A program made the translations under genes and the position numbers. Shown in pieces: positions 16,080 through 24,272 of a stretch of 58,435 nucleotides of DNA. The stretch is from NCBI GenBank assembly GCA_015063605.1, contig SVTV01000020.1:1-58435 (forward strand), written 5' to 3'. Source of the stretch: Oscillospiraceae bacterium (GTDB lineage Bacteria; Bacillota; Clostridia; Oscillospirales; SIG627). Each line of letters starts with the position of its first letter. The stretch's first letter is position 1. The notes beneath the pieces are model-generated. The model did no database searches and was not told the origin of the DNA. It worked only from the letters and a program-made list of their open reading frames with translations.

Positions 16080-16514
16080 ATGAAAGTGAACTTCTATGAA
16101 CAGGTTGACGACAAACTACTAAAATTTGCGGTTATTATTTCTAAACACAATGGACAATGGGTATTTTGCAAGCATAAAGATAGAAGCACATATGAAATTC
16201 CCGGAGGGCACAGAGAATCAAACGAGGAGATAATTCAAACAGCCAAGCGGGAACTATATGAGGAAACAGGTGCGTTACAATTTGACATATTTCCTATCTG
16301 TGTATACTCTGTTACGGGTAAGAACAGAGTTAATCAAACAGGTGAAGAAACCTACGGTATGCTATTTATCGCAAATATTCAGTCATTCGAAAAAGAACTT
16401 CATAGTGAAATGGAAAGAGTCTCTTTCTTTAATGATCTTCCAACGGAATGGACTTATCCGCTTATTCAACCCGTATTGATTCAAGAATATCTGCGACGTG
16501 CCAATACTAATTGA
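16080..16514 (+). CDS. Nudix hydrolase (MutT/YtkD-like)
   Basis: A 144-residue protein with a complete Nudix box at residues 43-65 (GGHRES...REL..EETG), which binds the metal and hydrolyses nucleoside diphosphates linked to another moiety. The flanking pattern (FAVIISKHNGQWVFCKHK, then EIPGGH) is typical of NTP-sanitising members. The substrate is unassigned. The ATG follows AGGAGATGAGAGCCAT. It stands alone, with a CCCCAACAGA hairpin 13 bases after the stop. Confidence 0.88.
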   Translation: MKVNFYEQVDDKLLKFAVIISKHNGQWVFCKHKDRSTYEIPGGHRESNEEIIQTAKRELYEETGALQFDIFPICVYSVTGKNRVNQTGEETYGMLFIANIQSFEKELHSEMERVSFFNDLPTEWTYPLIQPVLIQEYLRRANTN

Positions 16515-16526
16515 ATTTCAATATAG

Positions 16527-16570
16527 AACACCCCAACAGACCTTGAAAAATCTGTTGGGGTTCATTATCT
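16527..16570. terminator. CCCCAACAGA hairpin terminator
   Basis: CCCCAACAGA pairs with TCTGTTGGGG, followed by TTCATT. A small reverse ORF spans it (16507-16707). I regard that as a shadow of this structure and not a gene. Confidence 0.65.
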
Positions 16571-16687
16571 GTTTCCTGCGGGGCAATTTTGCGCAGTATA
16601 ATCAAACTAAATTGTGATTTCTCCGATAAGGACATCTCCCATTCGGTTCTCTGCTTTTTTGTTTCCATGGCGATGATCTTATAACAG

Positions 16688-16795
16688 AAAAACGTAAAAA
16701 CATACAAAAATCTATTATAGGATATTGACTTGCGGGAAATTTAAGGATATAATATAATAGAAAAGTGTAAAAGAATGCAAAAATCTATTATAGGA
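16688..16795 (+). promoter_or_regulatory. Repeat-flanked promoter of AAA/DUF4143 gene 1
   Basis: The promoter has -35 TTGACT (16725-16730), a 17-base spacer and -10 TATAAT (16748-16753). It is flanked by two imperfect direct repeats of about 35 bases (16688-16722 and 16760-16795) sharing the exact core CAAAAATCTATTATAGGA. The downstream copy contains the ribosome site TAGGAG. This arrangement suits an operator pair for autoregulation. Confidence 0.7.
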
Positions 16796-16802
16796 GAAAT
16801 AA

Positions 16803-18098
16803 ATGGAAATAAAGCGCGATATTTATTTAAACAAAATGATAAGCCTTAAGCATAATGGGCTTATAAAAATAATCACCGGAATAAGAAGATGCGGAAAGTC
16901 TTATCTTTTAAACGAGCTCTTTTACAACCATTTGCTTGATTGCGGTGTTGATGAGGATCATATTATACGCTTTGCTTTCGATTCCGGTGACGATCTGGCT
17001 TTGATCGGAGAAAGCATCATTGAGATCGAAAGACAGAAAAGAAAAGCCGATCCCGATAAATTCATGGCATATATCCGCGGACAGATCAAGGATAATAACA
17101 TGTATTACCTTCTTTTGGACGAGGTGCAGATGCTCGATTGCTTTGAAACGGTGCTGAACGGATATCTTCGCAAAAGGAATATGGATGTATACGTTACGGG
17201 AAGCAATGCGAAATTTTTATCCAAGGATATTATTACCGAATTTGCCGGACGCGGCGATGAAATACACATGTACCCCTTGAGCTTTTCCGAATTCATGACC
17301 GTATACAAGGGCGACAAATACGAAGGCTTGACGGAATACATGCTTTACGGCGGGATCCCCCTTGTGGTTCTCAGAAACGGCATGGAAAATAAAGCGGCGG
17401 CTCTTGAAAATCTTTTCGGCGAAATATATATCAGGGATATTCAGAGGAGAAATAAGATAAGGAATATTTCCGAGATCGAAGATCTGCTTAATATATTGTC
17501 GTCTGCGATCGGCTCTCTTACCAATCCCGAAAAGCTTAAAAACACTTTCAGATCTGTCAAAAATTCAAATATCACCTCGCAAACGGTGAAAAAATATCTC
17601 GACTGCCTTGAGGATTCCTTTCTTGTGGAATCTGCGTTAAGGTATGATATCAAGGGTAAGGCGTATATTGAAACTCCGAAAAAGTATTATTTTTCCGATA
17701 TGGGCTTACGGAATGCAAGATTGAATTTCCGTCAGTTTGAGCAGACTCATGCAATGGAAAATGTGATCTATAACGAACTGCGTATGCGTGGATATAATGT
17801 GGATGTGGGAGTGATCCCTATCACACAAAAGGATAAGGACGGGAAGACCGTAAGAAAACAGCTTGAGGTGGATTTCATTTGTAATCTCGGTTCATTGAAA
17901 TATTATATACAGTCCGCATTTTCCATTCCCGATGAAGAAAAAAGAAAGCAGGAGATAAGACCGTTTACGAAAATAAACGATTCATTCAAAAAGATCATTA
18001 TTACAAAGGATATCGTTCCTTCTTATTACGATGAAAACGGAATATTGACAATGAATATTTACGATTTTCTGACAGATGAAAAAAGTCTGGAAAGATAA
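16803..18098 (+). CDS. AAA family ATPase with DUF4143 C-terminal domain (copy 1)
   Basis: A 431-residue protein. The N-terminal AAA_14-type ATPase has Walker A GIRRCGKS (26-33), Walker B LLLDEVQ (103-109) and a sensor-like VTGSNAKFLS. The C-terminal DUF4143 region contains KKYYFSDMGLRN and LEVDFICN, reminiscent of a restriction-endonuclease-like fold. These proteins are abundant in gut bacteria in many copies per genome and their role is not established. The start is supported by TAGGAG. It is monocistronic, and its promoter sits between long direct repeats. The second copy at 24424-25632 has the same domains but low sequence similarity. Confidence 0.85.
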   Translation: MEIKRDIYLNKMISLKHNGLIKIITGIRRCGKSYLLNELFYNHLLDCGVDEDHIIRFAFDSGDDLALIGESIIEIERQKRKADPDKFMAYIRGQIKDNNMYYLLLDEVQMLDCFETVLNGYLRKRNMDVYVTGSNAKFLSKDIITEFAGRGDEIHMYPLSFSEFMTVYKGDKYEGLTEYMLYGGIPLVVLRNGMENKAAALENLFGEIYIRDIQRRNKIRNISEIEDLLNILSSAIGSLTNPEKLKNTFRSVKNSNITSQTVKKYLDCLEDSFLVESALRYDIKGKAYIETPKKYYFSDMGLRNARLNFRQFEQTHAMENVIYNELRMRGYNVDVGVIPITQKDKDGKTVRKQLEVDFICNLGSLKYYIQSAFSIPDEEKRKQEIRPFTKINDSFKKIIITKDIVPSYYDENGILTMNIYDFLTDEKSLER

Positions 18099-18137
18099 CC
18101 CCCGTGCTTTTGAAAATATCCGTTATACCCTCATTTT

Positions 18138-18177
18138 CGTTATACCCCTTGACAAAAGGGTATAACGGGGGTATAAT
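18138..18177 (+). promoter_or_regulatory. Orphan consensus promoter with inverted-repeat operator
   Basis: Perfect -35 TTGACA (18149-18154), 17-base spacer, -10 TATAAT (18172-18177). A 10-bp inverted repeat, CGTTATACCC (18138-18147) with GGGTATAACG (18158-18167), overlaps the -35. Further GTTATACCC and GGGTATAA copies lie on either side. No plus-strand gene follows. The IS200-type element begins within about 20 bases, so transcription would run antisense to its transposase. Confidence 0.75.
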
Positions 18178-18194
18178 GGGTATAATGAACGATA

Positions 18195-18930
18195 AGTCAA
18201 GACCACCGGCTTAGCCGGTGGCTTGCTCAGCCCTATAAGGGCATATTACTGGCAGGGCTGAAAGCCCTCTGAAAAATCTGCCAACCGCAAGCGGACTCAA
18301 GCTACCGCTAAAGCGGTTGGCTTACTTTTTGCTTGCGTTCACTGGCTCACCCGTAAACGGGTCTATAAGTTCTTTTATGCTGATTTGCTCGTACGCTAAA
18401 TCTTCTTGTAGTTGATTTTTGATATACTCTGCTATTGCCTTTTTGTTCTTTCCTACCGTGTCTACATAATATCCTCTGCACCAAAATTCTCTATTTCCGT
18501 ATTTGTATTTTAAATTTGCATGTTGATCGAATATCATTAGACTGCTTTTTCCTTTCAGATATCCCATAAAACTTGATACGCTGATCTTGGGTGGTATTGA
18601 TACCAGCAAATGTATATGATCTGGGCACGCTTCTGCTTCTGTTATTTCTACGCCTTTCCATTGGCATAGTTTCCTAATTATTTGTCCTATTTCTGCTTTT
18701 ATCTTTCCGTATATTACTTGTCTCCGATATTTCGGGGCAAATACTACGTGATACTTGCAATTCCATGTTGTATGTGCTATACTATTTGTGTCAATTTTCA
18801 TAATTGATCTCCTTCTATTTTTATTTTGCTTGCGGTTGGCTAGACCCGCTTGCATTATATCATAGAAGGTGTTTTTGTTCAACGGCATAAGCCTCTTTGG
18901 AACCACCCGCTTAGCGGGTGGTTTTCGTAT
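18195..18930 (-). mobile_element. IS200/IS605-type insertion element (tnpA only)
   Basis: A Y1 transposase gene with hairpins at both ends: CCACCGGC-TTA-GCCGGTGG at 18204-18222 and ACCACCCGC-TTA-GCGGGTGGT at 18901-18922. A third hairpin (GCCAACCGC...GCGGTTGGC, 18282-18322) lies just beyond the tnpA stop. Subterminal hairpins in place of terminal inverted repeats are typical of the family. Exact ends are uncertain. No tnpB or accessory gene is present. Confidence 0.75.
18322..18801 (-). CDS. tnpA: IS200-type transposase TnpA
   Basis: A 159-residue single-strand transposase of the HUH superfamily. The metal-binding H62-I-H64 is in CPDHIHLLVSIPP and the nucleophile tyrosine is probably Y126 in IAEYIKNQ. 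The protein is full length (the family is about 130-160 residues), so it is plausibly active. The ATG at 18801 follows AAGGAGATCAATT. The upstream in-frame codons extend into the end hairpin region and are not used. The orphan promoter at 18149-18177 faces it and could make antisense RNA. Confidence 0.9.
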   Translation of the reverse strand: MKIDTNSIAHTTWNCKYHVVFAPKYRRQVIYGKIKAEIGQIIRKLCQWKGVEITEAEACPDHIHLLVSIPPKISVSSFMGYLKGKSSLMIFDQHANLKYKYGNREFWCRGYYVDTVGKNKKAIAEYIKNQLQEDLAYEQISIKELIDPFTGEPVNASKK

Positions 18931-18939
18931 AAAAATTAC

Positions 18940-18976
18940 ACGCGTGCGTTTCTGTCAACATAAAAAACGCACGCGT
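18940..18976. terminator. 12-bp perfect inverted repeat
   Basis: ACGCGTGCGTTT pairs with AAACGCACGCGT across 13 bases, followed by further GCGTGCGTTTTT repeats. It lies about 50 bases beyond the zinc-ribbon stop and may terminate that unit or insulate it from the IS element. Confidence 0.5.
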
Positions 18977-19025
18977 GCGTTTTTCGTGCATTAGCGTGCG
19001 TTTTTGTGTGGTTTCAGAGTGTGTA

Positions 19026-19241
19026 TTATTCCCAATAGGGCTCTTCTTTTCTGAAATGTAAGCAGGCTCTCTGGTTCGGATGAACATCGATTCCGCGTAC
19101 GGGACACTCGGGAACACCGTCACCGTAAGAAATGTATCTGCAATTATCGCAGATAGTGTTTACATAATAACCGCAATGGGGGCATGTTCTCGCGATGCTG
19201 GATACCTCGTTTCCGCATTCGCCGCATCTTATAAGTGCCAT
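19026..19241 (-). CDS. Small zinc-ribbon protein
   Basis: A 71-residue protein with two CxxC knuckles near the N-terminus (C6-G-E-C9 and C20-P-H-C23), a third pair C31-D-N-C34, and later cysteines at 46 and 60. It probably binds one or two zinc or iron ions. The ATG at 19241 is chosen for AAGGAG nine bases upstream and because family starts look like MALIRCGECG. It lies downstream of the rubrerythrin fusion in the same orientation, so a redox or stress role by association is possible. No specific function can be stated. Confidence 0.7.
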   Translation of the reverse strand: MALIRCGECGNEVSSIARTCPHCGYYVNTICDNCRYISYGDGVPECPVRGIDVHPNQRACLHFRKEEPYWE

Positions 19242-19346
19242 AAAAGTATTCTCCTTATTTAAGTAGATCAATTAAATATAAAATACTCGCTTGTAACTTT
19301 CTTGTAAAGAACCAAGAGAAGCTCGCTTAATAAGTTTATTATTCTA

Positions 19347-20525
19347 TCAATAATTCTCTTTTCTTATTTCAAAGAAACTCTGAGGATGCTTGCAAACGGG
19401 GCAAACTACGGGAGCTTTCTTGCCCATTACGAGATGTCCGCAGTTACGGCATTCCCAAATAGCCTCTTCAGCCTTTTCGAATACTGCCTGGATCTCAACG
19501 TTCTTGAGAAGAGCGCGGTATCTTTCTTCATGTGTCTTTTCGATAGCAGCTACCATTCTGAACTGAGCCGCAAGCTCTGCAAAGCCTTCTGCTTCCGCAT
19601 CGTCAGCAAACTTAGCATACATATCTGTCCATTCGTAGTTTTCGCCTTCTGCAGCGTGGAGAAGATTTTCTGCTGTGTTGCCCAATTCGCCGAGAGCCTT
19701 GAACCAAAGCTTTGCGTGTTCCTTTTCGTTGTTTGCAGTTGCTTCGAAGATAGCGGCTATCTGTTCATAGCCTTCCTTCTTTGCTACGGAAGCGAAGTAT
19801 GTGTACTTATTTCTTGCCTGGGATTCGCCTGCAAAAGCTTCCATCAAATTCTTTTCTGTCTTTGAGCCTTTAAGTTCCATTTTTGTTTCTCCTTTTTTTG
19901 ATTCATTATTATTTGCCGTTTCTATTTTTTCAAAATCTTCTGCGGGGTGCTTGCAGAGAGGACATACGTAATCTGCGGGAAGGGTATCACCCTCATATAC
20001 ATAACCGCAGACCGTGCATCTGTAACCTGCTTTCTTTTCCTCTTTAGCGGGACGGGGCTTTATTTTTGCCTGATAATAGCTGTAGGTAACGCTTTCCTCG
20101 GATGAAATAATCTCCGCATCGGATATGCTTGCCTTAAAGAGAGTGTGTGAGCCTATGTCTTCTTCGCCCGTTATTTCAAGAGAAGCGTATGCATTTGTGC
20201 CGGCCGTGATATATGTCACGCCGTTTGCGGCTCTCGATACACCTTCAAAACCTTCGAATTTATTCATGTCTCTGCCTGAATTCATTCCGAATCTTTCATA
20301 GATGCTGTATGGTGCGGAAATTGTCAGGAAAGAAACATTGCATTTTTTTGTTCTCTTAAGGATATCGTGGGTAAGATTCATTTTATTTACGGCAAGGACA
20401 GCCGTAAGAGGCTCGCTTGCGGCTTGAATGAATGTATTGATTATACATCCGTTATCGATACCGCCGTTCTGAACGGTCAATACATACAGACCGTAGCCTA
20501 TTTTGTATAATGCTTTTTTATCCAT
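19347..20525 (-). CDS. Flavoredoxin-rubredoxin-rubrerythrin fusion
   Basis: A 392-residue oxygen/peroxide-defence protein made of three units. Residues 1-165 form a flavin reductase-like FMN domain ([17 protein letters not shown] start, as in high-molecular-weight rubredoxins). A rubredoxin with C170, C173, C188 and C191 follows. From residue 216 there is a complete rubrerythrin (ferritin-like diiron domain with [13 protein letters not shown] and a C-terminal rubredoxin knuckle WECRNCGH). Electrons would pass from flavin through rubredoxin to the diiron site to reduce peroxide. The start at 20525 is placed downstream of the promoter. An internal AAAGGAG before M216 suggests that free rubrerythrin is also made. 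Confidence 0.88.
   Translation of the reverse strand: MDKKALYKIGYGLYVLTVQNGGIDNGCIINTFIQAASEPLTAVLAVNKMNLTHDILKRTKKCNVSFLTISAPYSIYERFGMNSGRDMNKFEGFEGVSRAANGVTYITAGTNAYASLEITGEEDIGSHTLFKASISDAEIISSEESVTYSYYQAKIKPRPAKEEKKAGYRCTVCGYVYEGDTLPADYVCPLCKHPAEDFEKIETANNNESKKGETKMELKGSKTEKNLMEAFAGESQARNKYTYFASVAKKEGYEQIAAIFEATANNEKEHAKLWFKALGELGNTAENLLHAAEGENYEWTDMYAKFADDAEAEGFAELAAQFRMVAAIEKTHEERYRALLKNVEIQAVFEKAEEAIWECRNCGHLVMGKKAPVVCPVCKHPQSFFEIRKENY
19881..19895 (-). promoter_or_regulatory. Internal ribosome binding site for rubrerythrin
   Basis: On the minus strand AAAGGAGAAACAAAA directly precedes an in-frame ATG at 19880. Translation there would give a 177-residue standalone rubrerythrin, the normal length of that protein. 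The site lies inside the linker of the fusion. Confidence 0.6.
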
Positions 20526-20583
20526 TTTGCGAACTGAGCTGCTTTGGAGCAGTATACCTTTCCGAATTAGTATTAACAGCTTA

Positions 20584-20612
20584 ATTATATCATTGAAGTC
20601 TTGGTCTGTCAA
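20584..20612 (-). promoter_or_regulatory. Promoter of the rubrerythrin fusion
   Basis: On the minus strand, consensus -35 TTGACA (20607-20612), 17-base spacer, consensus -10 TATAAT (20584-20589). It rules out the longer start at 20627 and leaves a leader of about 50 bases containing a small CTGCT...AGCAG hairpin. Confidence 0.85.
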
Positions 20613-20687
20613 CAGATAAAGATACATATTTAAGTGAATTTTTTATTCACGGACAATGTGAGTTTCTGCTTATAATTGTATACGGTA

Positions 20688-20716
20688 TTGACATATCACG
20701 AAAAGATTGATATAAT
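20688..20716 (+). promoter_or_regulatory. Promoter giving a possibly leaderless transcript
   Basis: -35 TTGACA (20688-20693), 17-base spacer, -10 TATAAT (20711-20716). The ATG of the next gene is at 20723, six bases after the -10, so transcription would begin at or next to the start codon. Confidence 0.75.
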
Positions 20717-20722
20717 TTTCAT

Positions 20723-21082
20723 ATGAAGAAAGACAGGATATTTATTGCGGTATATATGCTCATCTGTGTGGTTATTTCCGCGGTCGTTTATTTTTATCCG
20801 CAAGGAGGAGAAAGCCGTGAGGCTGTCATATACAGAAGCGGTGAAAGGGTAGCTTCTCTTCCTCTTGATAAGGCAGGGGAATACACCTTTGAGGATATAG
20901 GATATACGATCGTATCGGAAAACGGAAGGGTGTTTATAAAAGAGACACATTGCCCCGGTAAGCTTTGCCTTAATATGGGAAAGATCTCACGTATAGGCTC
21001 TTCCATAATCTGCGTGCCAAACGAGATAACGGTCATGATCGTTTCAAATAAACGTAATACTCTCGACGGAGTGGCAGGCTGA
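20723..21082 (+). CDS. NusG domain II-like membrane-anchored protein
   Basis: A 119-residue protein with an N-terminal signal anchor (hydrophobic residues about 7-24, FIAVYMLICVVISAVVYFY). Its extracytoplasmic domain of the NusG_II type has the pattern VFIKETHCPGKLCLNMGKIS followed by IICVPNEITVMI. This family typically neighbours Gx-type transporters and ApbE, as here, and is thought to serve envelope flavin or quinone-linked redox systems. There is no Shine-Dalgarno and the promoter -10 is six bases away, pointing to leaderless translation. The next gene follows after 19 bases. Confidence 0.8.
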   Translation: MKKDRIFIAVYMLICVVISAVVYFYPQGGESREAVIYRSGERVASLPLDKAGEYTFEDIGYTIVSENGRVFIKETHCPGKLCLNMGKISRIGSSIICVPNEITVMIVSNKRNTLDGVAG

Positions 21083-21101
21083 AAGCAACGGAAATGACAA
21101 T

Positions 21102-21620
21102 ATGAACAACAATTTTGCAAAGCGGTTATGTGAGCTTTCGGCATTCGTTATGATAGCGGTAATGCTTTCATATATCGAGCATCTTTTCCCCATAGGTGCA
21201 TTTATTCCCGTGCCGGGTATAAAATTGGGGTTATCGAATATCCTTTCCCTCTATCTTGTGACACGACACCGCACAGCGGATGCATTCATCACGGTAATAT
21301 CAAAGTCGCTTTTTTCATTTCTTCTTTTCGGAAACGGTATATCCTTTATTCTTTCCCTTTCGGGTAATATCGTATCCGTGATATTTACGGTCTGCTTTCT
21401 TTTCATGCTGAAAAGAGGGTATACGAATATCACCCTGAGTATTATCGGCGCATCGTTTTTTAACGTTGCACAGATATGCGCCTCCGCCTTTTTCTACGGT
21501 GCACCCGTGTTTTATTATCTTCCGCCTCTTCTCTTTTCCGCATTGATAACGGGCGCTCTGACGGGATACGTGGGAAATATATCCTTCGGAAGGATCGATG
21601 TGATCTTGAAGAGGGTGTAG
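21102..21620 (+). CDS. Gx transporter family / HepI-like membrane protein
   Basis: A 172-residue membrane protein with five or six hydrophobic spans. The family signature is near the N-terminus: IEHLFP, then PVPGIKLGLSNI. Members have been annotated as heptaprenyl diphosphate synthase component I or as Gx transporters. An energy-coupling-type S-component role is plausible but not shown. It follows the NusG-II gene by 19 bases and, after a repeat-rich gap, precedes an ApbE flavin transferase. This conserved association suggests that the three work on one envelope redox system. Confidence 0.82.
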   Translation: MNNNFAKRLCELSAFVMIAVMLSYIEHLFPIGAFIPVPGIKLGLSNILSLYLVTRHRTADAFITVISKSLFSFLLFGNGISFILSLSGNIVSVIFTVCFLFMLKRGYTNITLSIIGASFFNVAQICASAFFYGAPVFYYLPPLLFSALITGALTGYVGNISFGRIDVILKRV

Positions 21621-21629
21621 GGGGATCGC

Positions 21630-22140
21630 TTCAACGCAAAGGAAATCCCCGTAGGGGCGGTTCACGAATCGCCTGTGCAAGGGGGTCATGGTTTGTGCGG
21701 ATTTTTATTAAATCACATATACTTTAGGTCAGATATAACCCTAATTTATCAATTGACAATTCCTCCGCCCCTTCGGGGCACCTCCTTTTACACAAAGGAG
21801 GCATGGGTTTGTGCTAATTTCTATTATAATGCGTATACTTCAAGTCAGATATAAGTATTAGTTATCAAATTTTACTTGAAGTTAGATGTATAAGGCTCCT
21901 TTGTGTAAAAGGAGCTGTCAGCCGTATGGCTGACTGAGGAATTGTTACTCAACTCAAAACAACTCAAAGTCTCCACCTTCGGGGGAGATGCCGTGACGGA
22001 GGAATTGTCCTTTTCTCAAAACAACTTCCTCCTTTGTGTAAATCAGAAACGCAAGCGTTTCTGCGGAGGTGGCACGGCGGAGCAATCAGATGCAAGCATC
22101 TGCGGAGGAATTGTTACTCAACTCAAAACAACTCTTATTT
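21630..22140. repeat. Dispersed composite palindromic repeat, copy R1 (double)
   Basis: Fills the 538-base gap between the Gx and ApbE genes. It contains arms of the type CACCTCCTTTTACACAAAGG and GGCTCCTTTGTGTAAAAGGA. Between them is a core of about 95 bases with ACTTCAAGTCAGATATAA and its near-inverse TTACTTGAAGTTAGATG. Outside the arms are hairpins CCCCTTCGGGG and GTCAGCCGTATGGCTGAC. A second partial core precedes it (21690-21760), together with GTAGGGGCGGTTCACGAATC. No gene is visible here. Confidence 0.8.
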
Positions 22141-22158
22141 ACGAAAGGACGGAACACC

Positions 22159-23178
22159 ATGACAAAACGAATAATATCCATCCTTTCGGCGCTGATGCTT
22201 ATACTTTCCATGGTATCGTGCAATGAGAAAAAAGAGCCCTTCATGTTTTTTGCCATGAACACATTCTTTACCGCCGATATTGAGTGCGATGATGATGAGA
22301 TCTTTTCTCTGCTCCAAAACAAGGCAGCGGAAATGGAAAAGATCTTCTCCGCAGCAGACGGCGATTCTCTCGTTTCTAAGGCGGGAAGAGGCGAAAGCAT
22401 AAAAAATTTCGAGGGCAACGTTCATCTTATCACTCTTGCGAATGCATCGGTTTCGGCATCAAAGGCGACGGGCGGTTACTTCTCTCCCGTTATGGGTGCT
22501 CTTACTTCATTATGGAATATAAACGGTGAGGACTTTGACCTTCCCGACGAAAAGGATATCAAAAATGCTCTTTTGACCTCGGACATATCAAACCTTATCG
22601 TAAATGAAGATGATCTTATCCTGAAAAACGGTGCCCGCCTCGATATGGGCGGATGTGCCAAGGGATATACCGCCGATGAATTTTTGAAGCTTTTCGATGA
22701 AAAAAGCGTGACACGTGCCGTGGTCTCCTTGGGAGGAAACATACTTTGTTATTCCCAAAATGAGGACGAAGAATTCAAAATAGGTCTTCGCGCGCCCTTT
22801 GTAAACGATGATTCTCTCTGTGCCGTGTTGAATACATCTCGGGGAGTGATCTCCGTTTCCGGCGGATACGAACGCTATGCGGAAATTGACGGAAAGATGT
22901 ATCATCACATAATCTCGCCCTTTACGGGCTATCCCGCAGATTCGGACCTCGCCTGCGCCGTTATTGTATCGAAGGGGATATATAAATTGTGCGGAAGCCT
23001 TGCGGATTGTTATTCCACCGCACTCTTTGCCGCAGGCTTTGATGAAGCATTGAAAATATATGAAAATATAAAGGAGGATGCAGATATCATCCTCATAAAA
23101 AACGATAAGACCGTTTACGCTTCGGAGGAATTGAAGGACTCCCTGAAGCTTTCCGACGGTTATTCCTACATTCACTAA
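22159..23178 (+). CDS. apbE: FAD:protein FMN transferase (lipoprotein)
   Basis: A 339-residue ApbE-family enzyme that attaches FMN covalently to threonines of extracytoplasmic flavoproteins such as Rnf/Nqr subunits. It has a lipoprotein signal with lipobox LSMVSC (Cys21). The core motifs are LDMGGCAKGYTADE, the nucleotide-binding VSLGGN, HHIISPFTGYP, and the metal-site region DCYSTALFAAG. The ATG at 22159 follows GAAAGGACGGAACACC. It belongs functionally with the NusG-II and Gx genes upstream, although a repeat element intervenes. Confidence 0.9.
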   Translation: MTKRIISILSALMLILSMVSCNEKKEPFMFFAMNTFFTADIECDDDEIFSLLQNKAAEMEKIFSAADGDSLVSKAGRGESIKNFEGNVHLITLANASVSASKATGGYFSPVMGALTSLWNINGEDFDLPDEKDIKNALLTSDISNLIVNEDDLILKNGARLDMGGCAKGYTADEFLKLFDEKSVTRAVVSLGGNILCYSQNEDEEFKIGLRAPFVNDDSLCAVLNTSRGVISVSGGYERYAEIDGKMYHHIISPFTGYPADSDLACAVIVSKGIYKLCGSLADCYSTALFAAGFDEALKIYENIKEDADIILIKNDKTVYASEELKDSLKLSDGYSYIH

Positions 23179-23192
23179 GGAGGCGTCTTGTT

Positions 23193-24233
23193 TTGACTAT
23201 ACTTATTCCGGCTTATGAGCCCAATGAAAAGCTTATTGCTCTTATAAAGGACCTGAAAAATGAAGACCTTGAAGAAAAAAATTGCAGGATCCTCGTTGTC
23301 AATGACGGCAGCGGAGAGAAATATGAGCATATATTCGATAAAGTGAGAGAGGAAAATATCGAAGTTCTCGTTCACGAGGTGAACAAGGGAAAGGGCGAAG
23401 CCATGAAAACGGGGTTTGCTCATATAAAGGATTCCTCCGATTATACCGCTCCCGTTGTTACCGCCGACTGCGACGGTCAGCATAGACCGAAGGATATAAT
23501 GGCTGTGGCAAAGGCAAGCGGAGAGAATCCCTCCCATCTCATTCTCGGATGCCGTCACTTTGTGGCAAAGGACGGAGAGGAATACGTTGTTCCCTTGAGA
23601 AACAGATTGGGAAATCTTTTTACCGTCTCTCTTTTCAGGGTCGCTACGGGAATGAGAGTAAGCGACACCCAGACGGGGCTCCGCGGTTTTTCCGAGGATA
23701 TGCTCCCCTGGCTTTTGTCGGTAGGCGGAAGCAGGTTCGAATATGAGCAGAAAATGCTTCTCGAAACGAAAGCGGCGGGCTTTCCCGTTTTTGAGATCCC
23801 CATCGACACGGTCTACGATAAGGAGAATTATTCGTCCCACTACCGCCCCGTTGCCGATTCCATTCGTGTGGTAAAGCCCATACTTAAATATTTTACCGCA
23901 TCCTTTGCGTCTTTTATTATAGACTACATTCTTGTGCTGGTTTTCGATATGTATTTCTCCCTCTTCACCTCGGTCGTGGCGGCGAGAGTTATCAGCGCAT
24001 CGGCAAACTTTACCATGAACAAGTTCTTAGTCTTCAATGACACAAAGAAAAAGACGGGAGCATCACTTATAAAATATGCCGTCCTTGCTGTGGCAATGGT
24101 ATTCGCAAGCTACGGATTGCTTTACCTTTTCAGAGATATGCTTTCAATCCCTCTGGCACTTGCTAAGCCCATAGCCGACGTAATTCTTTTCTGCGCTTCA
24201 TATTGGATACAGAGAAGATATATATTCTTCTGA
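23193..24233 (+). CDS. GT2 glycosyltransferase fused to GtrA-like membrane domain
   Basis: A 346-residue protein. The N-terminal family 2 glycosyltransferase has ILIPAYEPN, VVNDGS, NKGKGEAMKTG and the metal-binding TADCDGQH. The C-terminal region has four hydrophobic spans of the GtrA type. It probably transfers a sugar to a polyprenyl phosphate and flips or anchors the product. Translation starts at TTG (23193) nine bases after AAGGAGG, 14 bases beyond apbE, so the two are likely co-transcribed. The unit ends in a strong terminator. Confidence 0.85.
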   Translation: MTILIPAYEPNEKLIALIKDLKNEDLEEKNCRILVVNDGSGEKYEHIFDKVREENIEVLVHEVNKGKGEAMKTGFAHIKDSSDYTAPVVTADCDGQHRPKDIMAVAKASGENPSHLILGCRHFVAKDGEEYVVPLRNRLGNLFTVSLFRVATGMRVSDTQTGLRGFSEDMLPWLLSVGGSRFEYEQKMLLETKAAGFPVFEIPIDTVYDKENYSSHYRPVADSIRVVKPILKYFTASFASFIIDYILVLVFDMYFSLFTSVVAARVISASANFTMNKFLVFNDTKKKTGASLIKYAVLAVAMVFASYGLLYLFRDMLSIPLALAKPIADVILFCASYWIQRRYIFF

Positions 24234-24240
24234 TAATTAT

Positions 24241-24272
24241 GGCTTGCCTCGTATTTGCGGGGCAAGCCTTTA
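24241..24272 (+). terminator. Terminator after the GT2-GtrA gene
   Basis: The stem GGCTTGCC (24241-24248) with GGCAAGCC (24261-24268) is followed by TTTATTAT. Confidence 0.8.

Noticed and set aside
16507..16707. A 66-codon minus-strand frame after the Nudix gene
   Set aside because: It lies over the CCCCAACAGA hairpin and reads like a frequently mis-annotated shadow of a repeat/terminator. No supported start.
19347..20627. Longer start (20627) for the rubrerythrin fusion
   Set aside because: A consensus minus-strand promoter lies at 20584-20612, downstream of that start codon, and family proteins begin at the [10 protein letters not shown] methionine.
21630..22140. CRISPR array in the repeat-rich intergenic regions
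   Set aside because: Repeats are palindromic arms in inverted pairs with a shared core and scattered over the window, not regularly spaced direct repeats with unique spacers. No cas gene is present.
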